Part shown: one piece after another, positions 1-5,488 of the stretch
How the letters are laid out: every line of letters starts with the position of its first letter
Position numbering within the stretch: the stretch's first letter is position 1
Assembly (NCBI GenBank): GCA_903928275.1
Contig: CAIYQJ010000310.1
Coordinates: 1-5,880, forward strand
Reading direction: 5' to 3'
DNA length: 5,880 nt
Origin: an uncultured Chloroflexota bacterium
Lineage (GTDB): Bacteria; Chloroflexota; Limnocylindria; Limnocylindrales; CSP1-4
Notes under the pieces: model-generated
What the model was told of the DNA's origin: nothing
Databases searched by the model: none
What the model saw: the letters and a program-made list of their open reading frames with translations, nothing else
Program-made: the position numbers and the translations under genes

Positions 1-1
1 C

Positions 2-583
2 GGTGCGCCGGAGGCGCCTGCGCCCACGCCCGCGTCGGACGTGACCGTGCCCACGCCCGCGTCGGACGTGACCGTGCCCGCGCACCAGCCGGCCGGCCGC
101 GCTGTCGTGGTCTGCCTGAACAGGACCGTCGCGCTGCGGGCGATCCCGCGGCTGCCGGCCGCGGCGCTCGCCACGGCGGTCGTCGTCACCGGGCCGCCCA
201 CGCGCCAGGCGCCCGACCCTGCGCCCCGGGACGGCACGTGGCTGGAGTACGACCCGGCCGGCGAGCACCGCCGTCGCGTCGCCGAGCTGACGACGCAGAA
301 GGATACCGGCGCGGCGGGCCGGCTCCGCGCGCTCGGATCCTCGGGGGCCAGGCATCGCGAGCGCGACGCGATCATCGCGGACCGTGACGGCTGGATCGAC
401 GCGGCCGGCCGTGGGACCCTCGCCCGGGCGCTGGAATCGGCAGCCGACCCCGGCAGCGCCGAGCCGGTCGTCGTCGCGGTGGAGGCAGACGACGTCTCGG
501 TGGCCGCGCCGCTGCTCGACGCCGGGGCCTTCCTCGCCCCCGGTGCGCTCCGCTGGCTCGCCGACCGCGCCGACGCCGGCTGA
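2..583 (+). CDS. Hypothetical protein, C-terminal part (5' end outside window)
   Basis: I do not recognise this protein. The reading frame is open from the left edge to a TGA at 581-583, so the gene probably starts outside the window. In-frame GTG codons at 41, 47, 68 and 74 could also serve as starts, but none has a convincing Shine-Dalgarno. Codons end mostly in G or C, as in the neighbouring genes. The visible N-terminal stretch is a Pro/Thr/Ala/Val linker containing a nine-residue unit (PTPASDVTV) repeated exactly twice. A more globular part follows, with hydrophobic strand-like segments (VVVCLN, TAVVVTGPP, EPVVVAVEADDV) separated by charged Arg/Asp/Glu-rich stretches, which suggests a small alpha/beta fold. 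There are no Cys clusters, membrane helices or catalytic motifs that I can name. It converges on the antiporter gene and lies 75 bp from its stop, so the two are not cotranscribed. That the ORF is real is moderately certain; its function is unknown. Confidence 0.55.
   Translation, partial: GAPEAPAPTPASDVTVPTPASDVTVPAHQPAGRAVVVCLNRTVALRAIPRLPAAALATAVVVTGPPTRQAPDPAPRDGTWLEYDPAGEHRRRVAELTTQKDTGAAGRLRALGSSGARHRERDAIIADRDGWIDAAGRGTLARALESAADPGSAEPVVVAVEADDVSVAAPLLDAGAFLAPGALRWLADRADAG
23..76 (+). repeat. Perfect 27-bp tandem repeat, two copies, in-frame
   Basis: Positions 23-49 and 50-76 are identical over 27 bases. Each copy encodes PTPASDVTV in the frame of the hypothetical protein. The following codons (CCC GCG) begin like a third copy and then diverge. 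The unit length is a multiple of three, so copy number can change without a frameshift. It looks like an expandable interdomain linker. More copies may lie upstream of the window. Confidence 0.85.
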
Positions 584-596
584 GGCCGCCGACACT

Positions 597-638
597 GGAT
601 CCGCGCCGACGCGTGCCGAGGCCACCGACGCGGCATCC
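597..638. terminator. Hairpin between convergent genes, possible bidirectional terminator
   Basis: Bases 597-605 (GGATCCGCG) can pair with 629-638 (CGCGGCATCC), giving a 9-bp stem with one bulged C at 634 and a 23-nt loop. It lies in the 75-bp gap between the stop of the hypothetical protein (583) and the stop of the antiporter (659), where transcription from both sides should end. No T-tract follows on either strand. In DNA this GC-rich a stem of this size can arise by chance, so the call is weak. Confidence 0.25.
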
Positions 639-658
639 GCACGGGCGCCGGCCGAGCC

Positions 659-1921
659 TCACGGAGGGCCGCTCGTGGACGGAGTGCCGCTCGTCGGCGG
701 GGCCGCCGACGTGGTCGCCGACGTGGTCGGTAGTGGAATCGCGGAGGTCCCGGCCTCCTTCGCGGCGCGGTGCGCCCCGCGGTGACGCGGCAGCCGCCCC
801 CTGAGCGCGCGGTAGAGGATCGTCGAGACGGCGACGGAGATCGCGACGGCCGCGATGACCGCCGCGAACGTCGTCTTGCTGATCTGTCCGTTGAGGAGGA
901 GCGTCGCGGCGATGACGAAGCCGAACTCGCCCATCTGACCGAGCGCCGTCGCCACGAGGACCGGGTGACCGGTGAGGCGCGTCGTGCGGCCGATGCCGGC
1001 GATCACGGCGGCCTTGGCCAGGACGACGAGCGCGATGAACAGCCCGAGCAGCGGCAGGGCGGCGCCGAGAAGCGTCGGGTCGAACACGAACCCGATCGAG
1101 ACGAAGAAGAAGACGGCGAAGACCGCCCGGAACGGCATGAGGTTGCGTCGGAGCTGCAGGGTCTCGTGACTCTCGGTGATCGCGAGGCCGGCGACGAACG
1201 CGGCGAGCGCGACCGGCACGTGGAAGACGATGGCGCCGAGCCCGGCCATCGTGATCGCCGTCGCCAGCGAGACGAGCAGGAACACGTCCTCGGCGTCGAG
1301 GAGCTTCTTCAGGATGCCGGGCAGCACGCGGGCGACGAGCACGACCGCCGCGGCGTACAGCAGGAGCCCGGCGATCGCGAGCGGCAGGGGCAGGTCGTCC
1401 ACGCCGTCGATGGAGAACAGGACCGCCGCGAGGACGACGGTCACGAGGTCCTGGATCCCGCTCCAGCTCATCGCCGTCTCGAGCGAGCGGTCCGCGTGGA
1501 CGTCGCCCCCGGCGAGGCTGGCGATGACCGCGCTCGACGAAGACGCCACGGCGAGACCGACGATCGCCGAGACGACCGGCCCGGTCCCGAGCGCGAGCCC
1601 GACCAATGCCGTCGAGACGCCGACCGTCACGAACACCTGGAGAGGCGCGGCCCACAGCACCGTGGGTGAGTCGCGCCGGATGCGGCGGAGGTCGAGCTCG
1701 AGGCCGACCTCGAAGAGGAGGAGGACGACGCCGATGTCCGCGAGGACGGCGATCTCGGTGCGGTCCGCCACGAAGCCCGGCGTGAACGGTCCCACGACGA
1801 TGCCCGCCGCGAGCCAGCCGATGACGTCCGGCAGGCCGACCCTGCGCGCGATCCAGCCGGCGAGCGCGGCGAGGAGCAGGACGAACCCGATGTCGAAGAT
1901 GAAGCTCGCGGTGTCGACCAC
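659..1921 (-). CDS. CPA2-family cation/proton antiporter (KefB/NhaS3-like membrane domain)
   Basis: This is a predicted inner-membrane monovalent cation:proton antiporter of 420 aa, made almost entirely of hydrophobic helices (about 11-13). It carries the CPA2 landmarks in order: GLPDVIGWLAAGIVVGP at 29-45, FEVGLELDLRRI at 70-81, the Ser-rich ASSSSAVIASL at 126-136, and the ion-site SGIQD at 154-158, where the Gln-Asp pair matches the QD of KefC-type proteins. AAFVAGLAITES follows at 240-251, then FFFVSIGFVFDP at 271-282 and GQMGEFGFV at 328-336. The chain ends at about 370-375 with a basic segment and a Ser/Thr/Pro/Ala-rich tail of about 30 residues. There is no RCK/TrkA-N nucleotide-binding domain, so it is not a full KefB/KefC. 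I chose the GTG at 1921-1919 because a GGTAGG sits 9 nt upstream and the protein then begins just before the first helix. The longer frame back to 2179 adds 86 Arg-rich, non-membrane residues. Family assignment is firm; whether it carries K+ or Na+ cannot be told. Confidence 0.88.
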   Translation of the reverse strand: MVDTASFIFDIGFVLLLAALAGWIARRVGLPDVIGWLAAGIVVGPFTPGFVADRTEIAVLADIGVVLLLFEVGLELDLRRIRRDSPTVLWAAPLQVFVTVGVSTALVGLALGTGPVVSAIVGLAVASSSSAVIASLAGGDVHADRSLETAMSWSGIQDLVTVVLAAVLFSIDGVDDLPLPLAIAGLLLYAAAVVLVARVLPGILKKLLDAEDVFLLVSLATAITMAGLGAIVFHVPVALAAFVAGLAITESHETLQLRRNLMPFRAVFAVFFFVSIGFVFDPTLLGAALPLLGLFIALVVLAKAAVIAGIGRTTRLTGHPVLVATALGQMGEFGFVIAATLLLNGQISKTTFAAVIAAVAISVAVSTILYRALRGRLPRHRGAHRAAKEAGTSAIPLPTTSATTSAAPPTSGTPSTSGPP

Positions 1922-1930
1922 GATGCTCAG

Positions 1931-1936
1931 CCTACC
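1931..1936 (-). promoter_or_regulatory. Ribosome binding site of the antiporter gene
   Basis: Read on the - strand this is GGTAGG, ending 9 nt before the GTG at 1921-1919. It is the feature that decides the start, since the reading frame is open for another 86 codons upstream. Confidence 0.5.
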
Positions 1937-1982
1937 CGCGCCGCGGTCCGCAGCGCAGGCCGCGACGCGCGGTCCACGTGCC

Positions 1983-1996
1983 CGGACGGTCGTCCG
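1983..1996. promoter_or_regulatory. 14-bp near-palindrome, candidate operator
   Basis: CGGACG-GT-CGTCCG is a perfect 6-bp inverted repeat with a 2-bp centre, placed in the middle of the divergent intergenic region, 62 bp from the antiporter start and 83 bp from the activase start. Such symmetry fits a dimeric repressor or activator site. No regulator gene is present in the window to pair with it, and a 6-bp arm in GC-rich DNA is not rare. Confidence 0.3.
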
Positions 1997-2070
1997 TTGG
2001 CTCGGGCAAGCCACGCTGGCCTCCCGCGGCGGCCACCGAAGCGTATCCTCGGCTGGTCCACCAGCCCTTC

Positions 2071-2074
2071 GGAG
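2071..2074 (+). promoter_or_regulatory. Ribosome binding site of the corrinoid activase gene
   Basis: GGAG ends 5 nt before the GTG at 2080. This supports that GTG over the more upstream in-frame GTG at 1978, which would add 34 residues unrelated to a ferredoxin fold. Confidence 0.5.
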
Positions 2075-2079
2075 ACGAC

Positions 2080-3693
2080 GTGGGTGACCTGATCCACGGC
2101 GGGCACCGCCGACCTCTCGCGCCCGGTCGATCGCTCTTCGACTACGCGGACGACCTCGCCGTCGTCGTCCCGGCATCATGCCAGCGGACGGGACGCTGCC
2201 ACGAGTGTGTCGTGGAGGTCCGCGCCGGGCTCGACGCCCTGTCGCCGCGGACCGCGCCCGAGGAGTTCCTCCGCGATCCGTATCGGCTCGCCTGCCAGGC
2301 GTCGGTGGAGCGGGCGGACGAGGACGTCGAGATCGCCGTCCTCCGGCGACGCCTCCGGATCGTGACGCGCGCGTCGGGCGAGGTGCCGGATCCCGACCCG
2401 ATCGTGGTCCGGGACGGCGACGACGTCCTGTACGCGGGCGACCGGATCGACGCGTGGCGGGGCGCGATCCGCGGCCTCGCCATCGACGTTGGGACCACGA
2501 CGATCGCCTGGGAGCTGGTGGACCTGGAAAGCGGCGAGATCCTCCACGTGGGTGCGATCGAGAACCCGCAGCGGTTCGGCGGCAGCGACGTGATCAGCCG
2601 GATCGCGTACGACGGCGGACCGCACCATGGCGAGCTGCGGCAGGCCGTCCGGAAGGCACTCAACCACGAGCTGCGGGAGACGTACCGGACGCTTGGGATC
2701 GATCGCCGGACCGTGTACGAGGCGGTCGTCGTCGGGAACGCCACGATGCGCGACCTCTTCTTCGGGCTCGACGTCACGTCGATCGGGGCCCGGCCGTTCC
2801 GCTCGCTCGTCGAGGAGGAGTACCGCGCCGGACGTCGTGGCTCGACCGGCATCGTCGCGCTCGCCCACGAGCTCGGCCTCCTCGCGAACCCCGTCGCGCG
2901 CGTCGTCGGCGGACCGCTCATCGGCAGCCACGTGGGCGCTGACGTGGCGGCAGACCTCACGGCCGTGGGCTTCATGACGGGTCCGGACCCGGCGATGATC
3001 ATCGACGTGGGCACGAACACGGAGGTCGTGGTCCGGTCCGGGGACCGGCTCGTCGCGGCGTCGTGCCCGGCCGGGCCCGCGTTCGAGGGCGGCAGCGTCC
3101 GGCACGGGATGGCCGCCGCCGAAGGCGCGATCGAAGCCGTCCGGTACGTGGACGGGCGGCTGACATACGAGACGATCGGTGACCTCACGCCCGTCGGCAT
3201 CTGCGGCTCGGGCCTCGTGGACCTCCTCGCCGAGCTGGCCCGCGTGGGCGTCATGACGCCGGAGGGTCGTTTCGCCTGGGGAGCGTCCCGGATCGAGGTG
3301 GCGCCGGACGAGGGGATCGACTTCTCGCGCGCTGACGCGAGCGCGCTGGCGCAGGCGAAGGCCGCCAACCACTGCGGGGCGGCGATCCTCCTCCGCATCC
3401 TCGGGCTCGCCGCCGCGGGCCTGGGACGGCTCTACCTCGCAGGCGCATTCGCGAGCTACATCGACGTGCCGAACGCCGTGGCGATCGGCTTCATCCCGCC
3501 GGTCCCCGAGGACCGGGTCGAGAAGGTGGGCAACGCGTCGCTCCGCGGCGCCCGCATCATGCTGTTGTCGCGGAGCCGCCGCGACGATCTCGACGCGCTC
3601 GTCCGGCGGATCGAGCACGTGGAGCTGGAGAGCCATCCCGACTTCTTCGACCTCTTCGTCGAGGGATGCCGGTTCGCACCGATCGACGCTTGA
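2080..3693 (+). CDS. RACo-like corrinoid reductive activator ([2Fe-2S] ferredoxin + ASKHA ATPase, DUF4445/COG3894)
   Basis: This cytoplasmic protein of 537 aa is predicted to use ATP hydrolysis to drive one-electron reduction of an inactive Co(II) corrinoid protein back to Co(I), as known for RACo of the CO-dehydrogenase/corrinoid system. Residues 1-92 look like a plant-type ferredoxin, with Cys at 34, 40, 43 and 72 (CX5CX2CX28C) able to hold a [2Fe-2S] cluster. The ASKHA part starts at about 133: GLAIDVGTTT (133-142, phosphate-1 loop), VVGNATMRDLFFG (217-229), IIDVGTNTEVVV (307-318, phosphate-2 loop), CPAGPAFEGG (329-338), GICGSGLVDLL (373-383) and LYLAGAFASYIDVPNA (451-466, adenosine region). 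The GTG start is chosen for its GGAG and because the ferredoxin domain begins right after it. Only about 40 residues separate the last cluster Cys region from the first ATPase loop, shorter than I recall for RACo (about 630 aa). It leads the operon, 10 bp before the reductase gene. The family is clear; the corrinoid partner is not in the window. Confidence 0.88.
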   Translation: MGDLIHGGHRRPLAPGRSLFDYADDLAVVVPASCQRTGRCHECVVEVRAGLDALSPRTAPEEFLRDPYRLACQASVERADEDVEIAVLRRRLRIVTRASGEVPDPDPIVVRDGDDVLYAGDRIDAWRGAIRGLAIDVGTTTIAWELVDLESGEILHVGAIENPQRFGGSDVISRIAYDGGPHHGELRQAVRKALNHELRETYRTLGIDRRTVYEAVVVGNATMRDLFFGLDVTSIGARPFRSLVEEEYRAGRRGSTGIVALAHELGLLANPVARVVGGPLIGSHVGADVAADLTAVGFMTGPDPAMIIDVGTNTEVVVRSGDRLVAASCPAGPAFEGGSVRHGMAAAEGAIEAVRYVDGRLTYETIGDLTPVGICGSGLVDLLAELARVGVMTPEGRFAWGASRIEVAPDEGIDFSRADASALAQAKAANHCGAAILLRILGLAAAGLGRLYLAGAFASYIDVPNAVAIGFIPPVPEDRVEKVGNASLRGARIMLLSRSRRDDLDALVRRIEHVELESHPDFFDLFVEGCRFAPIDA

Positions 3694-3703
3694 CGAGGGA
3701 CCC

Positions 3704-5488
3704 ATGTCACCCCGCACGAGGCGCACAGCGCACGAGACCGCCGGATCCCCGGCCGAGGCGGCGGCCGCCCGTGACCCGTCGGCGCTCCGCGCGAGATTGA
3801 GGGATCCCGCGGCGTTCACGACGATCGTCGAGCTGGTCCCGTGGCGCGGCGTCCTCGACGACCCGGGCGGGCGACGCGCCCGGGTGATGGCGGCGGCCCT
3901 CGCCACGGACCCGCGGGTGGACGCGCTCTCGGTCACGGACAACGCCGGCGGCCACGCCATGGCGAGCCCGGAGATCCTCGGGCGCGAGCTGCTCGACGCG
4001 GGCAGCGAGGTCATCGTCCACGTCGCGTGCCGGGACCGCAACCGCAACGAGCTCACGAGCCTGGGGTGGCGGCTCGCGAGCGCCGGCTTCCACAACGTGC
4101 TGTGCCTGTCGGGCGACTACCCGGTCGCGGGCTACGAGGGGCTGGCGCGGCCCGTCTTCGACCTCGACTCGGTCGCGCTCCTCGCGATGTACACGGAGAT
4201 CGACGCCGGGCGCTGGCCGGTCGCGGGAGACCGCGGCGCAGCGCATGCCGCAGCCGCCGAGGCGTGGGCTCCGCCCGACTTCTTCCTCGGCGCCGTGGTC
4301 AACAACCACAAGCGCCTCGAGGCGGAGGTCATCCCGCAGTACCAGAAGCTCGCGCTGAAGGTGCGGACCGGGGCCCGGTACGTCATCAGCCAGGTGGGCT
4401 ACGACGCGCGGAAGCAGGACGAGCTCCTGCGGTGGATGCGCCGTGCCGGGCTGTCGGTGCCGACCATCGCCAACGCGTTCATCCTCACGCGCGGCGCCGC
4501 GCGCGCGTTCCACTCGGGCCGGATCCCGGGCTGCACCGTGACCGACGAGCTCCTCGCGATCGTCGAGCGAGAGGGCGCCTCGCCGGACAAGGGGAAAGCG
4601 TACTTCGTCGAGATCGCGGCGAAGCAGGCCGCGATCGCGAAGGGCCTCGGATACGCCGGCATCTACATCGGCGGCGCGGCCACGCACGACGACGTCGGAC
4701 GGATCCTCGACACCGCGGCGACGTACGGGCCGGACGACTGGCGGACATTCGCGCGGGAGATCCGCTTCGAGCAGCCGGATGAGTTCCACTTCTTCGAGGA
4801 GGACCCGGAGACCGGCCTCTCGTCCGACGTGGTCTCACGGCCATACCTCCGCTCGAAGCGGCGGGCGGCCCGTCCACCGCATGCCCTCCGGGCGCCGGTC
4901 GCGTACACGGTGAACCGGCTCGTGCACGGGGCCGTGTTCGCGCCCGGATCGTTCGGCTTCGAGAGGGCGGCGTGGGGCCATGGGCTCCTGGAGAAGTACC
5001 ACCTCGGCAAGCCGCTCCACGTGTTCGAGCAGGCGGTGAAGGTCCCGCTCTACGACTGCCGCGACTGCGGCGACTGCTCGCTGCCCGACATCGCGTACCT
5101 CTGCCCGGAGAGCCAGTGCGCGAAGAACCAGCGCAACGGACCGTGCGGCGGGACGCACGACGGGGCGTGCGAGGTCCCCGGCAGGACGTGTATCTGGGTC
5201 CGCGCGTACGATCGGCTCAAGGCGTGGGGCGAGGCGGACGCGATGCTCGACCGACCCCCGATCACCACCGACAATGCTCTCCGGCGCACGAGCGCGTGGG
5301 CGAACACGTTCCTCGGACGCGACCACTTCGGCCGCCTCGCCGCAGCGGCAGCGGCTGCGGCCGCGACGACGCCTGAGGCCGCGACGACGCCCGAGGCCGC
5401 GACGACGGCCAGGACGACGGCCCGGGATGTCTCGGCCGGGACGGGCACGCCATCCGGCGCCACGCAGACGAAGGAGACGGACGCATGA
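3704..5488 (+). CDS. Methylenetetrahydrofolate reductase fused to Cys-rich MTHFR_C (MetV-like) domain
   Basis: This 594-aa cytoplasmic flavoenzyme is predicted to interconvert 5,10-methylene-THF and 5-methyl-THF. After a loose N-terminal extension of about 35 residues, the MetF-type TIM barrel covers about 38-365. TIVELVPWRG holds the likely catalytic Glu43 (matching Glu28 of E. coli MetF). Then come SVTDNAGG (76-83), VACRDRNRNEL (107-117), LCLSGDYP (133-140; Asp138 in the place of the usual LRGD), VFDLDSVALLAMY (151-163), GAVVN (196-200) and VISQVGYD (227-234). Residues 450-508 form the MTHFR_C domain (PF12225 type) with eight Cys at 452, 455, 458, 467, 472, 481, 489 and 496, including NGPCGGTHDGACEV. 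In acetogens this domain occurs on the partner MetV and is thought to carry Fe-S clusters or metal for electron input. From about 546 the tail is Ala/Thr/Pro/Glu-rich and probably disordered. ATG 3704 follows GAGGG at 3695-3699, 10 bp after the activase stop. The electron donor cannot be read from sequence; no NAD(P)H-binding motif stands out. Confidence 0.9.
   Translation: MSPRTRRTAHETAGSPAEAAAARDPSALRARLRDPAAFTTIVELVPWRGVLDDPGGRRARVMAAALATDPRVDALSVTDNAGGHAMASPEILGRELLDAGSEVIVHVACRDRNRNELTSLGWRLASAGFHNVLCLSGDYPVAGYEGLARPVFDLDSVALLAMYTEIDAGRWPVAGDRGAAHAAAAEAWAPPDFFLGAVVNNHKRLEAEVIPQYQKLALKVRTGARYVISQVGYDARKQDELLRWMRRAGLSVPTIANAFILTRGAARAFHSGRIPGCTVTDELLAIVEREGASPDKGKAYFVEIAAKQAAIAKGLGYAGIYIGGAATHDDVGRILDTAATYGPDDWRTFAREIRFEQPDEFHFFEEDPETGLSSDVVSRPYLRSKRRAARPPHALRAPVAYTVNRLVHGAVFAPGSFGFERAAWGHGLLEKYHLGKPLHVFEQAVKVPLYDCRDCGDCSLPDIAYLCPESQCAKNQRNGPCGGTHDGACEVPGRTCIWVRAYDRLKAWGEADAMLDRPPITTDNALRRTSAWANTFLGRDHFGRLAAAAAAAAATTPEAATTPEAATTARTTARDVSAGTGTPSGATQTKETDA
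5360..5408 (+). repeat. 18-bp in-frame tandem repeat in the reductase tail
   Basis: Units at 5360-5377 and 5378-5395 differ only at one base (T5374 versus C5392), and a third partial unit runs from 5396 to 5408. Each encodes AATTPE, giving residues 553-568 of the reductase. It follows an uninterrupted Ala run at 546-554. The synonymous difference and the multiple-of-three period indicate slippage or duplication tolerated in a flexible tail. Confidence 0.8.
5471..5476 (+). promoter_or_regulatory. Ribosome binding site of the pterin methyltransferase gene
   Basis: AAGGAG lies 8 nt before the ATG at 5485, inside the last codons of the reductase gene. It is the strongest Shine-Dalgarno in the window and suggests independent re-initiation at the ATGA overlap. 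Confidence 0.7.

Larger units (their letters stand above)
1922..2079. promoter_or_regulatory. Divergent intergenic control region
   Basis: These 158 bp separate the leftward antiporter gene from the rightward C1 operon and must hold promoters for both unless transcription enters from further away. No strong sigma70-type -35/-10 pair is visible. TATCCT at 2044-2049 (+ strand) is a possible -10, 30 bp before the GTG at 2080, but there is no good -35 at the right distance. An 8-bp direct repeat CGCGGTCC occurs at 1942-1949 and 1968-1975, and a near-palindrome lies at 1983-1996. No riboswitch (for example cobalamin) box is recognisable. Confidence 0.45.

Noticed and set aside
584..658. Small RNA or tRNA between the convergent genes
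   Set aside because: No cloverleaf, T-loop consensus or tRNA 3' end; only one imperfect hairpin.
372..1655. Arg-rich 427-codon frame on - strand
   Set aside because: It is out of frame with the antiporter on the same strand and has no domain signal; the length comes from scarcity of stops at high GC.
770..1669. 900-bp open frame on + strand, Arg/Glu/Asp-rich
   Set aside because: It lies antisense to the clear CPA2 membrane protein. Its extreme charged composition is the expected shadow of a hydrophobic gene in GC-rich DNA.
1975..1980. CACGTG palindrome as a regulatory box
   Set aside because: A 6-bp palindrome is expected often at this GC content, and no second copy or conserved context is visible.
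1978..2079. Upstream GTG (1978) as start of the activase
   Set aside because: It adds 34 Pro/Arg/Ala-rich residues before the ferredoxin domain and has no good Shine-Dalgarno, whereas GTG 2080 has GGAG 5 nt upstream.
1176..2087. 303-codon + strand frame across the antiporter and intergenic region
   Set aside because: Ser/Thr/Arg/Ala-rich shadow with no recognisable motif, antisense to a recognised gene.
2176..4095. 639-codon - strand frame opposite the activase and reductase
   Set aside because: Antisense to two proteins with unmistakable family motifs; Arg/Asp/Val-rich composition typical of a complementary-strand shadow.
3707..4789. 360-codon - strand frame opposite the reductase
   Set aside because: Same reason: no motif, and the opposite strand encodes MTHFR without interruption.
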